The position numbers and the translations under genes were made by a program. The notes under the pieces were generated by a model, which had not been told where the DNA came from, searched no databases, and was given only the letters and a program-made list of their open reading frames with translations. Positions 46,301 through 56,220 of a stretch of DNA of 64,000 bases are shown in pieces. The stretch spans positions 2,120,544,024 through 2,120,608,023 of the forward strand of contig OY728122.1 of assembly GCA_963277665.1 (NCBI GenBank). The letters run 5' to 3'. Numbering within the stretch: position 1 is the first letter of the stretch; every line of letters begins with the position of its first letter. The DNA comes from Viscum album (lineage: Eukaryota > Streptophyta > Magnoliopsida > Santalales > Viscaceae).

Positions 46301-46592
46301 TTCCCAAGTTCTGTTAGATGGGCTTCGATCGGTCCAAGACTACTAGGTGAGGCCATCAAATATTCTTTCTATAATGATTAACCAAGATTACTTGTATTTA
46401 GAGACAATAATCAAAACATTTTGTTCATAGCGGTCATATTGACCGATGGTCATATAACAGTCAGAACCCAACGGTCTCATTTTAATTATAATCATGTTTA
46501 TCAAATAAAACATTTTTGTTGAGTATAAAAATAAAATAAAACAACACATGAAATTAGGAAACAAGATTTATTCAAAATTTCGGGCCGTTGCA
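43362..46592 (-). repeat. Array F LTR4 (3231 bp, outer 5' LTR)
   Basis: It starts TGCAACGGCCC at 46592 (TGTAA in the other copies) and ends GGGATTCTATA at 43362. It holds the only unbroken U3 ORF. TATA lies at 45133-45140, donor at 44993 and acceptor at 43544. Confidence 0.92.
46087..46356 (-). CDS. Intact 89-codon U3 ORF of array F (unknown product)
   Basis: ATG at 46356 to a stop at 46087 gives MASPSSLGPIEAHLTELGKE through to RGYVRRL. The Glu in PIEAHL is a stop in the other three LTRs. The N-terminal third is acidic and leucine-bearing, the middle (QAELHHVKLERNRLREKFK) has heptad-like spacing suggesting a coiled coil, and the C-terminal third (EPPSDSL.LAHLTLRSYAGVIRGYV) is the part best conserved with element A's LTR. 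There is no signal peptide, membrane segment or known domain. It starts 236 nt into the LTR and ends about 950 nt upstream of the TATA box, so in an element it would be expressed from the 3' LTR region of full-length RNA. It could equally be a captured and conserved cis sequence. Confidence 0.5.
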   Translation of the reverse strand: MASPSSLGPIEAHLTELGKEVAPLGFALDQTQAELHHVKLERNRLREKFKLIEITTRAMLVEPPSDSLTLAHLTLRSYAGVIRGYVRRL

Positions 46593-46597
46593 ACATC
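46593..46597. repeat. TSD of array F, right copy (acatc)
   Basis: It follows the LTR4 terminus GCCGTTGCA. The interrupted LTR of element E continues with CATCCCATTCC. Confidence 0.92.
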
Positions 46598-47999
46598 CAT
46601 CCCATTCCATCATCCCTGGTGTCCTCCCCGACACCCACATACATAAACCGATGCATCTCGCCACTCTAGGCGTCATCCGCTGCCATACCCACAAGGCCTA
46701 CCTACCTCCACATATCACAACACCACTCCAGGGTCACATCACAACAAAAGGTATCACAACACCCCTCCAGGGTCACAACACAGCAAAAGCAACAGGAAAA
46801 AAACATCACAAAAAATTCAGCTCTTGGTCCTTTAACAAGGCATCTAGCCTTAAAACAACAAGCACCAACATATTTCAGGTTTACCAGCCAACTAAGTTAA
46901 TCATGTACATCATCATCAATTTGATTAACATCAATTTGGAAAAACATCCACAACAACAACAACCATATTCATTTACATGCCTCTTTATCTTTAGCCAATT
47001 AATTATCAATTAATTCCATCTTTACGTTCTTTATCAATTTTCATCAAGAACGACATGATAACAAGCAAGGCACATATATCACACTATCTAGCAAATCAAT
47101 AGGTGAACCGTTATCACGGTACAAAGCAACAACATACGATCACCAATTCTTTTAATCCGGTTCAATTATTTAATTAGGTCAATTCCATTGTGATCCAAAG
47201 TACTAAATCATGCTAACTCTATGATTGAACATAAATAATTAGAGAAGCCACGAATCCCCTACCTCAAAGGTTTTCGAGGGAAACCACAACGGTTGAAGAA
47301 CACCCAAGAAGACCGGGCCGATTCACTAAGGATCCTCCCTAGATCTCTTCTCCTAACACATCCAAGACCAAATCTCATCACAAACGTCATCCACACACAT
47401 AGATCTACCCCTAACGGGTGTAGATCTAAGATCCCGAGAGAAGAGGAGGATTAGATATATGTAGATATAAGAAACCATACAAAAGGATCACATACCTCGA
47501 GAAACCAGCTTCGATTCGTGAAGAGGAGCCTCTGGATCGCCTCCAAAATGCTTGGTAGAGGTTCTTCTACCTCTAAGGAAAGGTATTCCCGAGTTATGGC
47601 TGATTAGGGGATTAAACAAGGTGATTGAAGGAAAAATGAGTTAGATCCACAATTTTAGGATCTAACTTTAACTGCTCGCATGGTTAGTCCACACGGTTTA
47701 ACAAACCGTGCACTAACTGTGTGTTAGCTTCTGCCTTGACAATCACTCCTCGCACGGTTAGTCCGCATGGTTAGACAAACCGTGCGATAACCATGCGTTA
47801 GCCACTACCTCCAAGATCAGCCTTGCACGGTTTGGCCGCACTGTTTAGGAAAACAGTGCGCCTCCCATGCGAAGGCCATAACCCTTTAAATTTCCTTAAA
47901 AGTCCACCCAAACGCACCCCAAGCCACCTTGACCTTCTAGAACATCTCTAACACCACTTTTTCACAAAGGAATGGACCAGAGAGGTCTGTGCCATTACA
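46598..47999 (-). repeat. Element E 5' LTR, U3-proximal part
   Basis: It matches about 20440-21844. The LTR start TGTAATGGCACAGACC is at 47999. It has a hairpin cluster at 47680-47860 and a donor GAG|GTAGGGG at 47262, paired with the acceptor at 27285 beyond array F. Confidence 0.9.
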
Positions 48000-48004
48000 G
48001 TCCA
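48000..48004. repeat. TSD of element E, right copy (gtcca)
   Basis: It follows the LTR terminus CCATTACA, and element D gag codons continue. Confidence 0.9.
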
Positions 48005-48420
48005 TGACAGACATGTCTCCCTGTTGAAGGCTCAAGAACTCCTGAGATTTCTCTACCCTCAGTGTCTCTGGGTAAAATTGCTCAAAGAACTTCTCCTCAA
48101 AGTCCTTCCATTCCAGTCCTTTGTGTCTGCGATCCTGATCCTTCACATCCCACCAAATCCTCACTGGTCCTCTCAACATGTATATTGCTATCTCGATCCT
48201 CTGCCCAGGAGGCGTCTCGAGCTGCTCAAAGATCATCTGCATGATCTATTTCTAGGTCTCAGCCTCCTGTGGACCACCCTCACCCTGAAAAAGTGGCAGG
48301 TGATACGACTGTAACTCCTATGTTAGATATTCCATAGATGGATTTGTAACCTACTCACCTCTGTCGATCCCATGCAAGACACATACCAGGATAGTTTAGA
48401 GTTGCTCGTCGAGCCATGAC
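48001..48420 (-). pseudogene. gag: Element D gag, N-terminal part
   Basis: On the minus strand a possible start MARRATL lies at 48417. After several stops the capsid region runs LPLFQGEGGPQEAET, then MQMIFEQLETPPGQRIEIAI, then MLRGPVRIWWDV, KDFEEKFFEQFYPETLR and SLQQGDMSVMD up to the element E border at 48000. This is the first half of the plant Ty3/gypsy capsid domain (F.G...P.EAE.W, E.A...L.G.A..WW, F...F...YFP..); the other half is at 17950-18602. E inserted at the D-Y junction of the domain, duplicating five bases. Three stops lie in the first ~60 codons. Confidence 0.82.
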
Positions 48421-49395
48421 CCGAACGCTGCCAAACCCAGCTGCTCTGCCTACACTGGATCCAGAACCCGATCCTTCCCTTGAGCCTATACCTATGGCTC
48501 ATGCTCTTCCAGCACTAGATCCAGAACCTGGTCCTACTCCTGTGGCACTGTACCATCTCCAGCCTGATGCTCCATCTGAGTCATCCAGAATGAACTTGAT
48601 GAATACTGTAAATGGTCAGAAAACCCATATATATATATATACAATATATTCAACACATATAAGTAAATAAGTAAAGAGGTATCATATAAAAACTTCCCTT
48701 AATCCCCCTTATCACAACCCATTCCCACAATATACTAGCCTCATAGACTCCTTAACCATACTCAATAGTGACAAGTATCAAAAGTACCCCGGGCCATGCC
48801 CATCCTGATAACCAATGTTTCCTCAAACTGATGACCGAGTCTCCCAATCCGGATGATAAAAATCACCTCAACCATAGTACCTACCTACTCGTACAAGAGC
48901 TAGACCCAAATACCCTCCCACATGCAATTATAAAAATATATATAAATCATGGAAATTGATATTATTCACATGGTATTATCACTTCACAAAGCATACATGC
49001 AGTTATGAAATTGAAATACCCTAAAACCGTGCCTATAAAAATCCAAACAATCACGCCTTGCAATAATGATCCAAGGTCCAATTCTCCCTTATCGCACCGG
49101 TTCAAGGGTCACGTATCACAATTAATAACATCACACACCAAGTGAGACACTGAGGTGTAAATAATATAAACTGTAATCTGAGAAAAATCAAAACAGTAAT
49201 TCCCACCCAAGTAAACTTGGTACATCCCTCGTACCTGGAGCTGCAGGCATCCAAGCACTAGCTAGAAACCCATTCCAATTACAACCCATCTCCAATCTAC
49301 CATATCCAAAATATTAAATCAGAATAAAAAAAGATAAGTCTCAATATCATTAGTACCCAGAAAACCACTTATAAAAAATCCCTATTAAGAACATC
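48421..49395 (-). other. Element D leader between PBS and gag
   Basis: This is mostly non-coding. A 255-nt + strand frame at 48416-48670 arises from a short repeated GATCCAGAACC unit and lies antisense to the leader. A (TA)n tract is at about 48632-48645. No gene is supported. Confidence 0.5.
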
Positions 49396-49407
49396 CTCTA
49401 ATACCAC
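49396..49407 (-). other. Element D primer-binding site
   Basis: On the minus strand TGGTATTAGAGG lies 2 nt after the 5' LTR end. It is an initiator-Met type site with two mismatches. Confidence 0.75.
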
Positions 49408-49409
49408 TT

Positions 49410-52036
49410 TGTAACATCCCAAACCCATGAAGCCACCCAAACAGTGTTAAACTGGTTAGGTGTTACCACCATAGGCACACCTCCCCAAATGCCAAAGGCT
49501 TTTGACTATCATCAAGGGTATGATTAGTATAGTGGGGAGGATATACCCTCTCAAAGGATAATAATGGCTATGGTTCAAGCAATAATATATAACATACTGC
49601 ATAAATAAATGACTCAGCAGACTTGAACTAGATTTGCAGAGCAGATGCACAATCAATAGAAGATAAACAATGGAAGTAAATTAGAAACAATAGTAGCAGA
49701 AGGTAAACACAACAACATACTGAAACCACTTGTAACAACTACTAGAAAAGACAATTCATGAATCCATTGCAAGTAAAGATATAAATGGGACCCAATGGAT
49801 AACCAACAATAGCTACAGTAAACAAGGAAAGCATGCTGATACAGGAAAGAAAGTAAAACAATCTAAACTCTAGCTAGGCATGAACTCAAGGTCCATACCA
49901 TCTGCATGAAACATCTAACAAAATCCATCTCCTGAAGATGATCTCTTTACTACACATAAATCCATAAAGTATACACATGTCCCAAAGGGCCCATATAGGG
50001 TGTGAGAAAAATTTCAGTAGGATACCACCTAATGGTGCATACCTTATATATGTGTTTAAGTAGGCATGAATTTATAAGGAAAGTAGTAAACAGTATGATG
50101 CACAAATAAACATAAACTCCACTGGTGGTCAGTAGTTGTGATGAAGTGTCACCTACTTCGGCCAATGCCTAAATCTCTGTCATGTAACATGGCACCATGT
50201 GCCTCATGAAACCTTGTGTCTCATGTAATGACGTCCTGAAGGAACTCCAAATAATAGTAACCCTTCTCGATAGCCCATGCTTGCCCATGGCACACCAACT
50301 AGAGGAGCAAGGATGTCTGTCCTCAAATAGAAACCGTAGGGACATCAATGACTTCCCTCAAATCATTAACCAGAGGAAAAACCATGTCTGAACTCAAATA
50401 AATAATCAAAGGGAAATCGATGTATTCCCTCAAATCAAGGAGAGCCTCTGCCCCCAACCCGATAGCCTCAATGCTATCCCTTGAAGGCTCCTCACCTTCC
50501 ACATGGATTCCTATAGCAAGAACCCCCAAACCAATTGTACCTAACCTCATATATTGATGTCCTCTACCCATTGAGTGGTCAAACCACATCATTACGGAGT
50601 CTACCTATATGCACACTACTCAATGTTCTGGGTTAGCGGTAATCACCAAAATAAGTTCCCAAGCCACAACATCTCTGACACCTCGTGTCCCTGCGACCAT
50701 GTCGCACAAGTCTGATGGCATTGCCATCCAAGTAACCCAGGTCATGCCCAACCTAAATGTTACACTTCCTCAAGCTGACATCCATGATGCCCAATCCCAT
50801 GGTTAGAACCACACAATGTAATCTGGGCCAAGGCCAACCTGTGATCAGCATCACTTGATAATACCCAAGCCATGCCCAACACAACCCAAAGGTTACAATA
50901 TATTAAATATCACACATAACATATATATAATCAAAAGAAATACTTCAAATATATAAAAAACTAAATAATTTAATTTCACTAGCCATGTACAGTCTCATAC
51001 TAGCACTGAGGTCTTGAAGGCCTCTAACAAACTTAACCATGTTTAACAATTCAAACTCGACAGTTTAATTCAGAACAGTTCAATTATAACCATTTTAGAA
51101 CCCCTGACCAAAATTCCCCAAATGACCAGTGACCTCTAACCCAACCTCGCTCAATCATAATAGGATAAGGGAATACCCAACGACATCCCACAATGAATAT
51201 GGTCATTTAAATATAATTAAACAAGGGTCTCGCTCAATACTCAACCTCACGCTAAAAATCCACAAACCCCAAATGACCACAAAAACACAAAATAATGTAT
51301 TCACCACCCACCTAAGACTCATAGACGTAGGCACGTCGAATATCGAGCTCTAATTCAAATATGATATTCTTAGATCTATGTTTCCATCAAATCTTGGTAA
51401 TTCTTCTTAGATGGAAACTACGGTGTGTGAGGCAAAGAAAATAGAAAAAAAAGAGGGTGTGTGAGATTAGGCTTCCCGATGTGATCCCATAGCCACCGAT
51501 GGATTGAATAATGAATATCAGATGATGATTCCTGGGTAAGGAATTTTCTTAGGGATTTCGGAACAGGGCTGTTCTGAAATTAGGGAAGAAGAATATGTCT
51601 TCTGAAATTAGACGCGACTCCCTCCCATATTAACAAATAAAAATAAAAGTACATGGAGTGTATTAAGGAATAAATTCCATGTAGTAGATTTGTCTATATT
51701 ACGACATAAGTGGAGGTATCCAAATGGCTTGGAAACGCCACCCGGGTCAACACATGACTATGATTCAGTCGGTATGTAGAAGGAAGATACACAACATGTC
51801 AAGTAACACTACACACTGTGTAGTAGGAAATTCTTATAGGGTCACCACACGGCATATACTTTTTTAGCACATGGATAGTACATGCATAACCCACACCCAA
51901 TGTGAAATTTTGAGTACACGGTGTGTAATATGGAAATTTCCATAAATTTCCAGATTTTCCCAGTTTTCTCAGAAACAAGTCCAAAATTCAAACATGGATG
52001 GGATTTTGACCCATTTCAAAAACCTGGGTTCTTACA
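49410..52036 (-). repeat. Element D 5' LTR (~2.63 kb)
   Basis: It starts TGTAAGAACCCAGG at 52036 and ends GGGTTTGGGATGTTACA at 49410. It pairs with 14702-17324. It contains the minisatellite (50310-50450), a stem-loop relic GGGTGTGAGAAAAATTTCAG at 49998-50020, a donor-like TTAG|GTGGGTGG at 51311 and a possible acceptor ATGTGTAG at 49950. Confidence 0.85.
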
Positions 52037-52064
52037 AGTTCAAATTCTCAGTAAGGGTCTTACA
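52037..52064 (-). repeat. Element S, right part
   Basis: This is the other end of the short remnant begun at 14441, terminating AGGGTCTTACA. It is separated from the left part by element D. Confidence 0.35.
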
Positions 52065-53424
52065 AAGAGTAATATATCATGAGTAAATGGAGAAAAATAA
52101 ATATTTTAAGTTAAATAATTGTAAAAACATTCGGTTTAAATAAATTGACTGCATGAATAGATAAGGCATAATAAATATAGAAGGGTAATTAACTTAACAT
52201 GTATGCCATTTAATAAAAAAAGAGATTCAAATGAATCCATTAATAATAACATCATAAAAATATCATGGATAAAAATAATACCTAAATTATAAATGAAATA
52301 AATTAATAATTATTTGAATCCAGGTATTAGAAACATGATACCTCTACCATCATGATCTATCCTTAAGACTCTTTTAAACCATCAGGTGAATACCCATCTA
52401 ATTTCACTTACTGATGTGTCTCATGAGTCTTTTCAATGCAATGAGGGGATATCTATAATCAGGAAACACCCATTTCTACATATCTAAATCATTACTCATT
52501 TATCAAATAATAAATTTAAAATGTGAATCAATTTGCCTTATCATCAAATATCCTAATTGAGTAAAGGACACATATTTATCAATATTTCACCAGTCAATAA
52601 GAAAAAATACAAAGTAAACACCTTATGGAAAAATCGTATATGGTTTCAGATATAGTCATATCTATCATGAATGAATATGTCTATTTAATAGAAATTTTAT
52701 TTACAATGAAATATTATTACAATAATGGGAATGTTTTAAGAGAAAGTTAACAATCAAAAAATAATGTGAGATTGTTCAATAACTTTTAAAACATTGTTAT
52801 TTTCAAGTAAAATTCCCATAGATGAAATGAATCAAAGTAAAAAATAAAATACCATTATTAATAAATTAATCATGATATTACATCTCAACGGGGAAATATA
52901 TAAACCATAAAAAATTAAATTAGTTTATAGTAACAAATATGTGAAAATGGAATGCAAATTGAGATGAAATTAAGTACTTCACGATTCATTTATTTGAATG
53001 TTTTTTAACATCATGTAAGTGGTTTTAAACATTCTATTAAATAATTCAAGAACCATATTAATATTTTTAATATCATATATGATCCTTTTATAACATATTA
53101 TTTCTTTTTCATTAATAATTACTTATTATTTTCAGTGCTTTGGGTATTAATTACCATGTTTTCTGATTCATGTTTTTTCATGAATGTTATAACTCTCATT
53201 CATATTATAATTATTAATAATATCCATAATAATAGTAATAAAATAATTATCATAATTATACCTCAATTATAAATTTATGAAAAATGATGATATATGGTTT
53301 TGAAAAATGAAGTATGTTAGGATCGTTGAGATGATATGTCATTTGTACGCATGAGTAACATTTCTATTTTCCAAGGATCAATATGGAATGATGGTTAAGT
53401 AATATATTATCATCACATAATGAT
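52065..53424. other. AT-rich intergenic DNA, no gene found
   Basis: No ORF, LTR terminus or RNA gene was seen. It is about three quarters A+T by eye. It is probably decayed transposon sequence and the target into which element G inserted. Confidence 0.5.
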
Positions 53425-53429
53425 AAAAA
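53425..53429. repeat. TSD of element G, left copy (aaaaa)
   Basis: aaaaa precedes TGTCAAGACC. Five A's follow the other end at 63549-63553. It is low-complexity but in register with both LTR ends. Confidence 0.75.
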
Positions 53430-54105
53430 TGTCAAGACCCGCCCTCGGGGTCCGTGTCGTGACTACCCTAAGCCCGCCTTCCATAGGCCAGGGGCAGGCG
53501 ACTAGCACCAAGGCGTAAATCCCGGTAAAAAGGGAAGGCATTGCCTTTGTAAAGTAAACAAACACCACAGAGTAAGCAAGAAGAAAGTAAATACTAAGCA
53601 AAAGCAGAGTACAACTGAAAGTGCGGAAAAGTAAATGGGCCAGTATACAAACCCAAACTGAAAGTAAAGTACAACTTGAAAGGGAAAACAGCAACTGAAA
53701 AGTAAAAGCAGCTACACCGAGCTGTCCACTGGAAATCCCACCTAAAGGGTGGGTACAGATAGCTCCACTGCTCCACGGGTCCCGCCGTCCGCTCCGAGCA
53801 CGTCTCGCCCAGTGATCCTCCTCCAAGTACCGTCCTGCTCTGCAAGCCTCAGCTAAGATCAACGCTGTCCGTCGTCTGCAACCAACACAACGTAGTGCGG
53901 GCAAAGCCCGTGCAGGGGTGAGTATAAGCTACTCAGTAGGGACCCAGAGACCCCTGAAGGTCTCCCAAAATCCACAAAGGATAAACCACAAAGAAAGGTA
54001 CAATCACGAAGTAACAACCGACACTACTTAGGTATATGCCCATACATATACCTAAGTCACCAATTTCAAATACGCTCCAACCTCCGAGCCCAAGTACAAC
54101 TCAGT

Positions 54106-54190
54106 CCACACAGGAAAGTAAACGTATTCCACACAGGAAAGAAAAACGTAATCCACACAGGATTGCACAACACAATCCACACAGGAAAGC
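54106..54190 (-). repeat. CACACAGGA short repeats, element G LTR
   Basis: Four CACACAGGA units lie 22-30 nt apart. The same motif recurs as CACAGGATC/CGCAGGA at 54770-54890. The pattern is duplicated at 60405-60490 and 61070-61180 in the other LTR. Confidence 0.7.
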
Positions 54191-54334
54191 AATAGGTTTC
54201 AGCTCACACATGATTTTCATTATCAAAAACGTAACTACTGAAGAGCCCCATCTCTGAAGTGTACAGTGTCCTGTCACGACTCTGAGATACTGCTCACTAA
54301 CCTAAGACTGCTGAGGTACTCCTCCTGTCGAGTA

Positions 54335-54525
54335 CCGCGGGTCTGCCGCCAACTACCGGGCGCTCCGTCCGTTGAGGGTCTGCTGCCAAATACCGGGCGC
54401 TCACCCAAATAGCCTACAGAGGTACTCCTCCAGTCGAGTACCGCGGGTCTGCTGCCAACTACCAGGCGCTCCGTCCGCCGTGGGTCTGCCGCCAAATACC
54501 GGGCGCTCCGTCCACTGGGCTAGTC
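54335..54525 (-). repeat. GGGTCTGCYGCCAA tandem units, element G LTR
   Basis: Four units of GGGTCTGC(C/T)GCCAA(A/C)TACC plus (G/A)GGCGCTC are separated by 20-60 nt, alternating with two GTACTCCTCC.GTCGAGTACCG inverted blocks. The other copy is at 60635-60825. Confidence 0.7.
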
Positions 54526-55439
54526 GACTCACTCCAAGTCGAGTCGGTCGAGCAGTCTTCAGGTCTCAGCCGGCTACACGGTCTCTGTACTCCGTACGCT
54601 CGTCTCCAGTATCGCGGGTCTGCCGCTACAACCAAGCGCACCACCTCTATCGAGTAAAACAGAAGATTCAGCTCACACATGTATACTTCTTCGGATGACG
54701 TTAAAGATGATCAAAGAACCATCTAAGTCGTCGGACCCACGAAGGATCGATAGGTACTAACCCCCACAGTGACCTACACAGGATCGGACCCACACAGGAT
54801 CGGGCCCACGCAGGACCTGTAGCACTGATCCACGTAGGATCGCTGAGTGCAGTAGTCGTCGCCGTCGAATCCACACAGGATCTCTGTACTGTTTTCGTCG
54901 CAGTCATAGTAGCAGTAGCAGTAGCAGTCACAGTAACAGTCGCAGCCAGCACTAGGGTTCCCGCACACAGCAAGCTCGTTCGGAGGATCCGCTCCATGAG
55001 CCGAGAGGCTGATACATCAACTGTCACAAAGTCCAGAGTTGATGTATCCAGAAGTTCCGTATCGTCAACAGGAACTCAACGCATCAGACGGCGCGTCGAT
55101 CGGACGCCCGGTCTGAGAGTTATTGGCATTTTCGTCCCCCGGGCCCGGTTGGTTTTTAAGGAAAAACCAACCCGACAGTACTCCACCTGAGTCCAAACCT
55201 CAGGCGGAGTATTCCAAAAGAACCGTCTCACTAAGAGGAACACAACAAAGCTGACGGCACGTCAATCGGATGTCCGTAGCTTAAGATATGAGCGTTTCCG
55301 CTCCGAGGGCCCGGTTGGTTTCGTGAACGAACCAACCCGGCCGAACTCAAAGTATTCCGAAACCCTGAGTGCGATATACCGAAACGACCGTCTCGATCCA
55401 AGGATCGCGTTGCCGCAGACGGTTCGTCATTCGGAGGTC

Positions 55440-56220
55440 CGTGGCTCATGTTATGGTCAAAAGACCGAAACTGATTCGAAACGGGGGGGTCCGGGTCCGG
55501 GCCGACCCGGCCCGACCCCCCCCCCCCCCCCCCCTGGGTCGGCCCGGCCGGCCGGCGGCGCGGCGGCGCGGCGGCCTGGCGGCGGTGGCACGGCAGCCTG
55601 GCGGCGCGGCGGCCTGGCGCCGCACTGAGGCAGCGCGTGGGGGGCAAGCCCCCCCCGCTTCCTGGAGCGCCGGCGCGGCAATCAGGCCGCGCCCCTTTGT
55701 CAACAACGGCCCCCCTCCTGGGGGCCTGCTTCATGGAAAAACCGGGGGGCCGCCTGCCCCCCCTCAAGGAAACCGCCCCCCTCTTAAATGAGGGGGGTTT
55801 TGAGCTGGCCGGGGGAATTTATTTCCCCCGGCCTTTGACCTTTCGGCCGGCCAACTGCCGGCCGGTTTACTCCAACGGGACCGGAAAATCCGGTCCCCTT
55901 TTCGGCTTCCGACGCCGGCGGCCCGGCCGCCGGTCTCCTCGTCCCGCCGCGGCCCGGAACCGGCCGCGGTGTTCGTCGTCCGGCGCGGTGCGACGGCACC
56001 GCGCCCCTCCGCCGCGCCTTCGATTCCCCTTGACGCGGCGCGACGGCGTCGCGTTCTTGATGATTCTTCCACGACGCGGCGCGACGGCGCCGCGCAATAT
56101 AATCGCACGATTAACCGCATGGTGCGACGGAACCACGCCACCTTGTTTCCACCCGCAAGGTAAATCAACAAGAATGATGGAGGGGGTTCGGCCGTGTTCA
56201 TGCGGTCCGACCCCCTCACG
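55440..56220 (-). repeat. GC-rich hairpin island of element G LTR (3' copy)
   Basis: Perfect or near-perfect stems follow one another: 55776-55797 (8 bp), 55807-55833 (11 bp), 55844-55864 (8 bp), 55877-55897 (9 bp), 55915-55933 (8 bp), 55947-55969 (8 bp), 55982-56005 (10 bp), 56033-56054 (9 bp, one mismatch), 56075-56094 (8 bp), 56118-56137 (8 bp, two mismatches) and 56180-56217 (8 bp). The four at 55982-56137 share the loop GACG (CGTC in the sense transcript). Confidence 0.85.

Larger units (their letters stand above)
28671..46592 (-). mobile_element. Array F: tandem LTR retrotransposon derivative (4 LTRs, 3 interiors)
   Basis: The order is LTR 28671-31900, interior 31901-33566, LTR 33567-36799, interior 36800-38465, LTR 38466-41696, interior 41697-43361, LTR 43362-46592. 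LTRs are 3230-3233 bp and interiors 1665-1666 bp, giving a period of about 4897 bp. All copies point the same way (minus strand), with PBS and PPT at each interior end. No gag or pol is present, so each unit is a LARD-like non-autonomous element. Copies differ at only a few percent of sites by eye. One TSD pair flanks the whole array. Confidence 0.92.
18608..47999 (-). mobile_element. Element E: Tekay-type chromovirus inserted in element D gag
   Basis: It consists of a 3' LTR at 18608-21844, an interior at 21845-26896 with gag-PR-RT-RH-INT-chromodomain on the minus strand, and a 5' LTR at 26897-28670 continued at 46598-47999. A perfect 5-bp TSD and initiator-Met PBS support it. Without array F it is about 11.5 kb, a normal size for Tekay/Del elements with 3.2 kb LTRs. 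Over the first ~100 bases the two LTRs differ at roughly 9 % of sites by eye. Confidence 0.9.
14702..52036 (-). mobile_element. Element D: gag-only Ty3/gypsy element, heavily nested (outermost doll)
   Basis: It consists of a 3' LTR at 14702-17324, a 5' LTR at 49410-52036, PBS next to the 5' LTR, PPT next to the 3' LTR, and gag split across 48001-48420 and about 17950-18602. Its own DNA, without the nested elements, is about 7.9 kb. There is no room for pol: only ~600 nt separate the last gag codons from the PPT, so D depended on other elements. The LTR pair is the most diverged in the window by eye, consistent with D being the oldest of the three nested elements. Confidence 0.75.

Noticed and set aside
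48416..48670. 84-codon + strand ORF rich in PALDPEPDP
   Set aside because: It arises from a short DNA repeat in element D's leader and lies antisense to it; no coding support.
53413..53904. 163-codon minus-strand ORF with hydrophobic stretch (and its copy 59666-60160)
   Set aside because: It lies in the U5 end of element G's LTR and crosses into flanking DNA; no family is recognised. Hydrophobicity follows from T-rich sequence.
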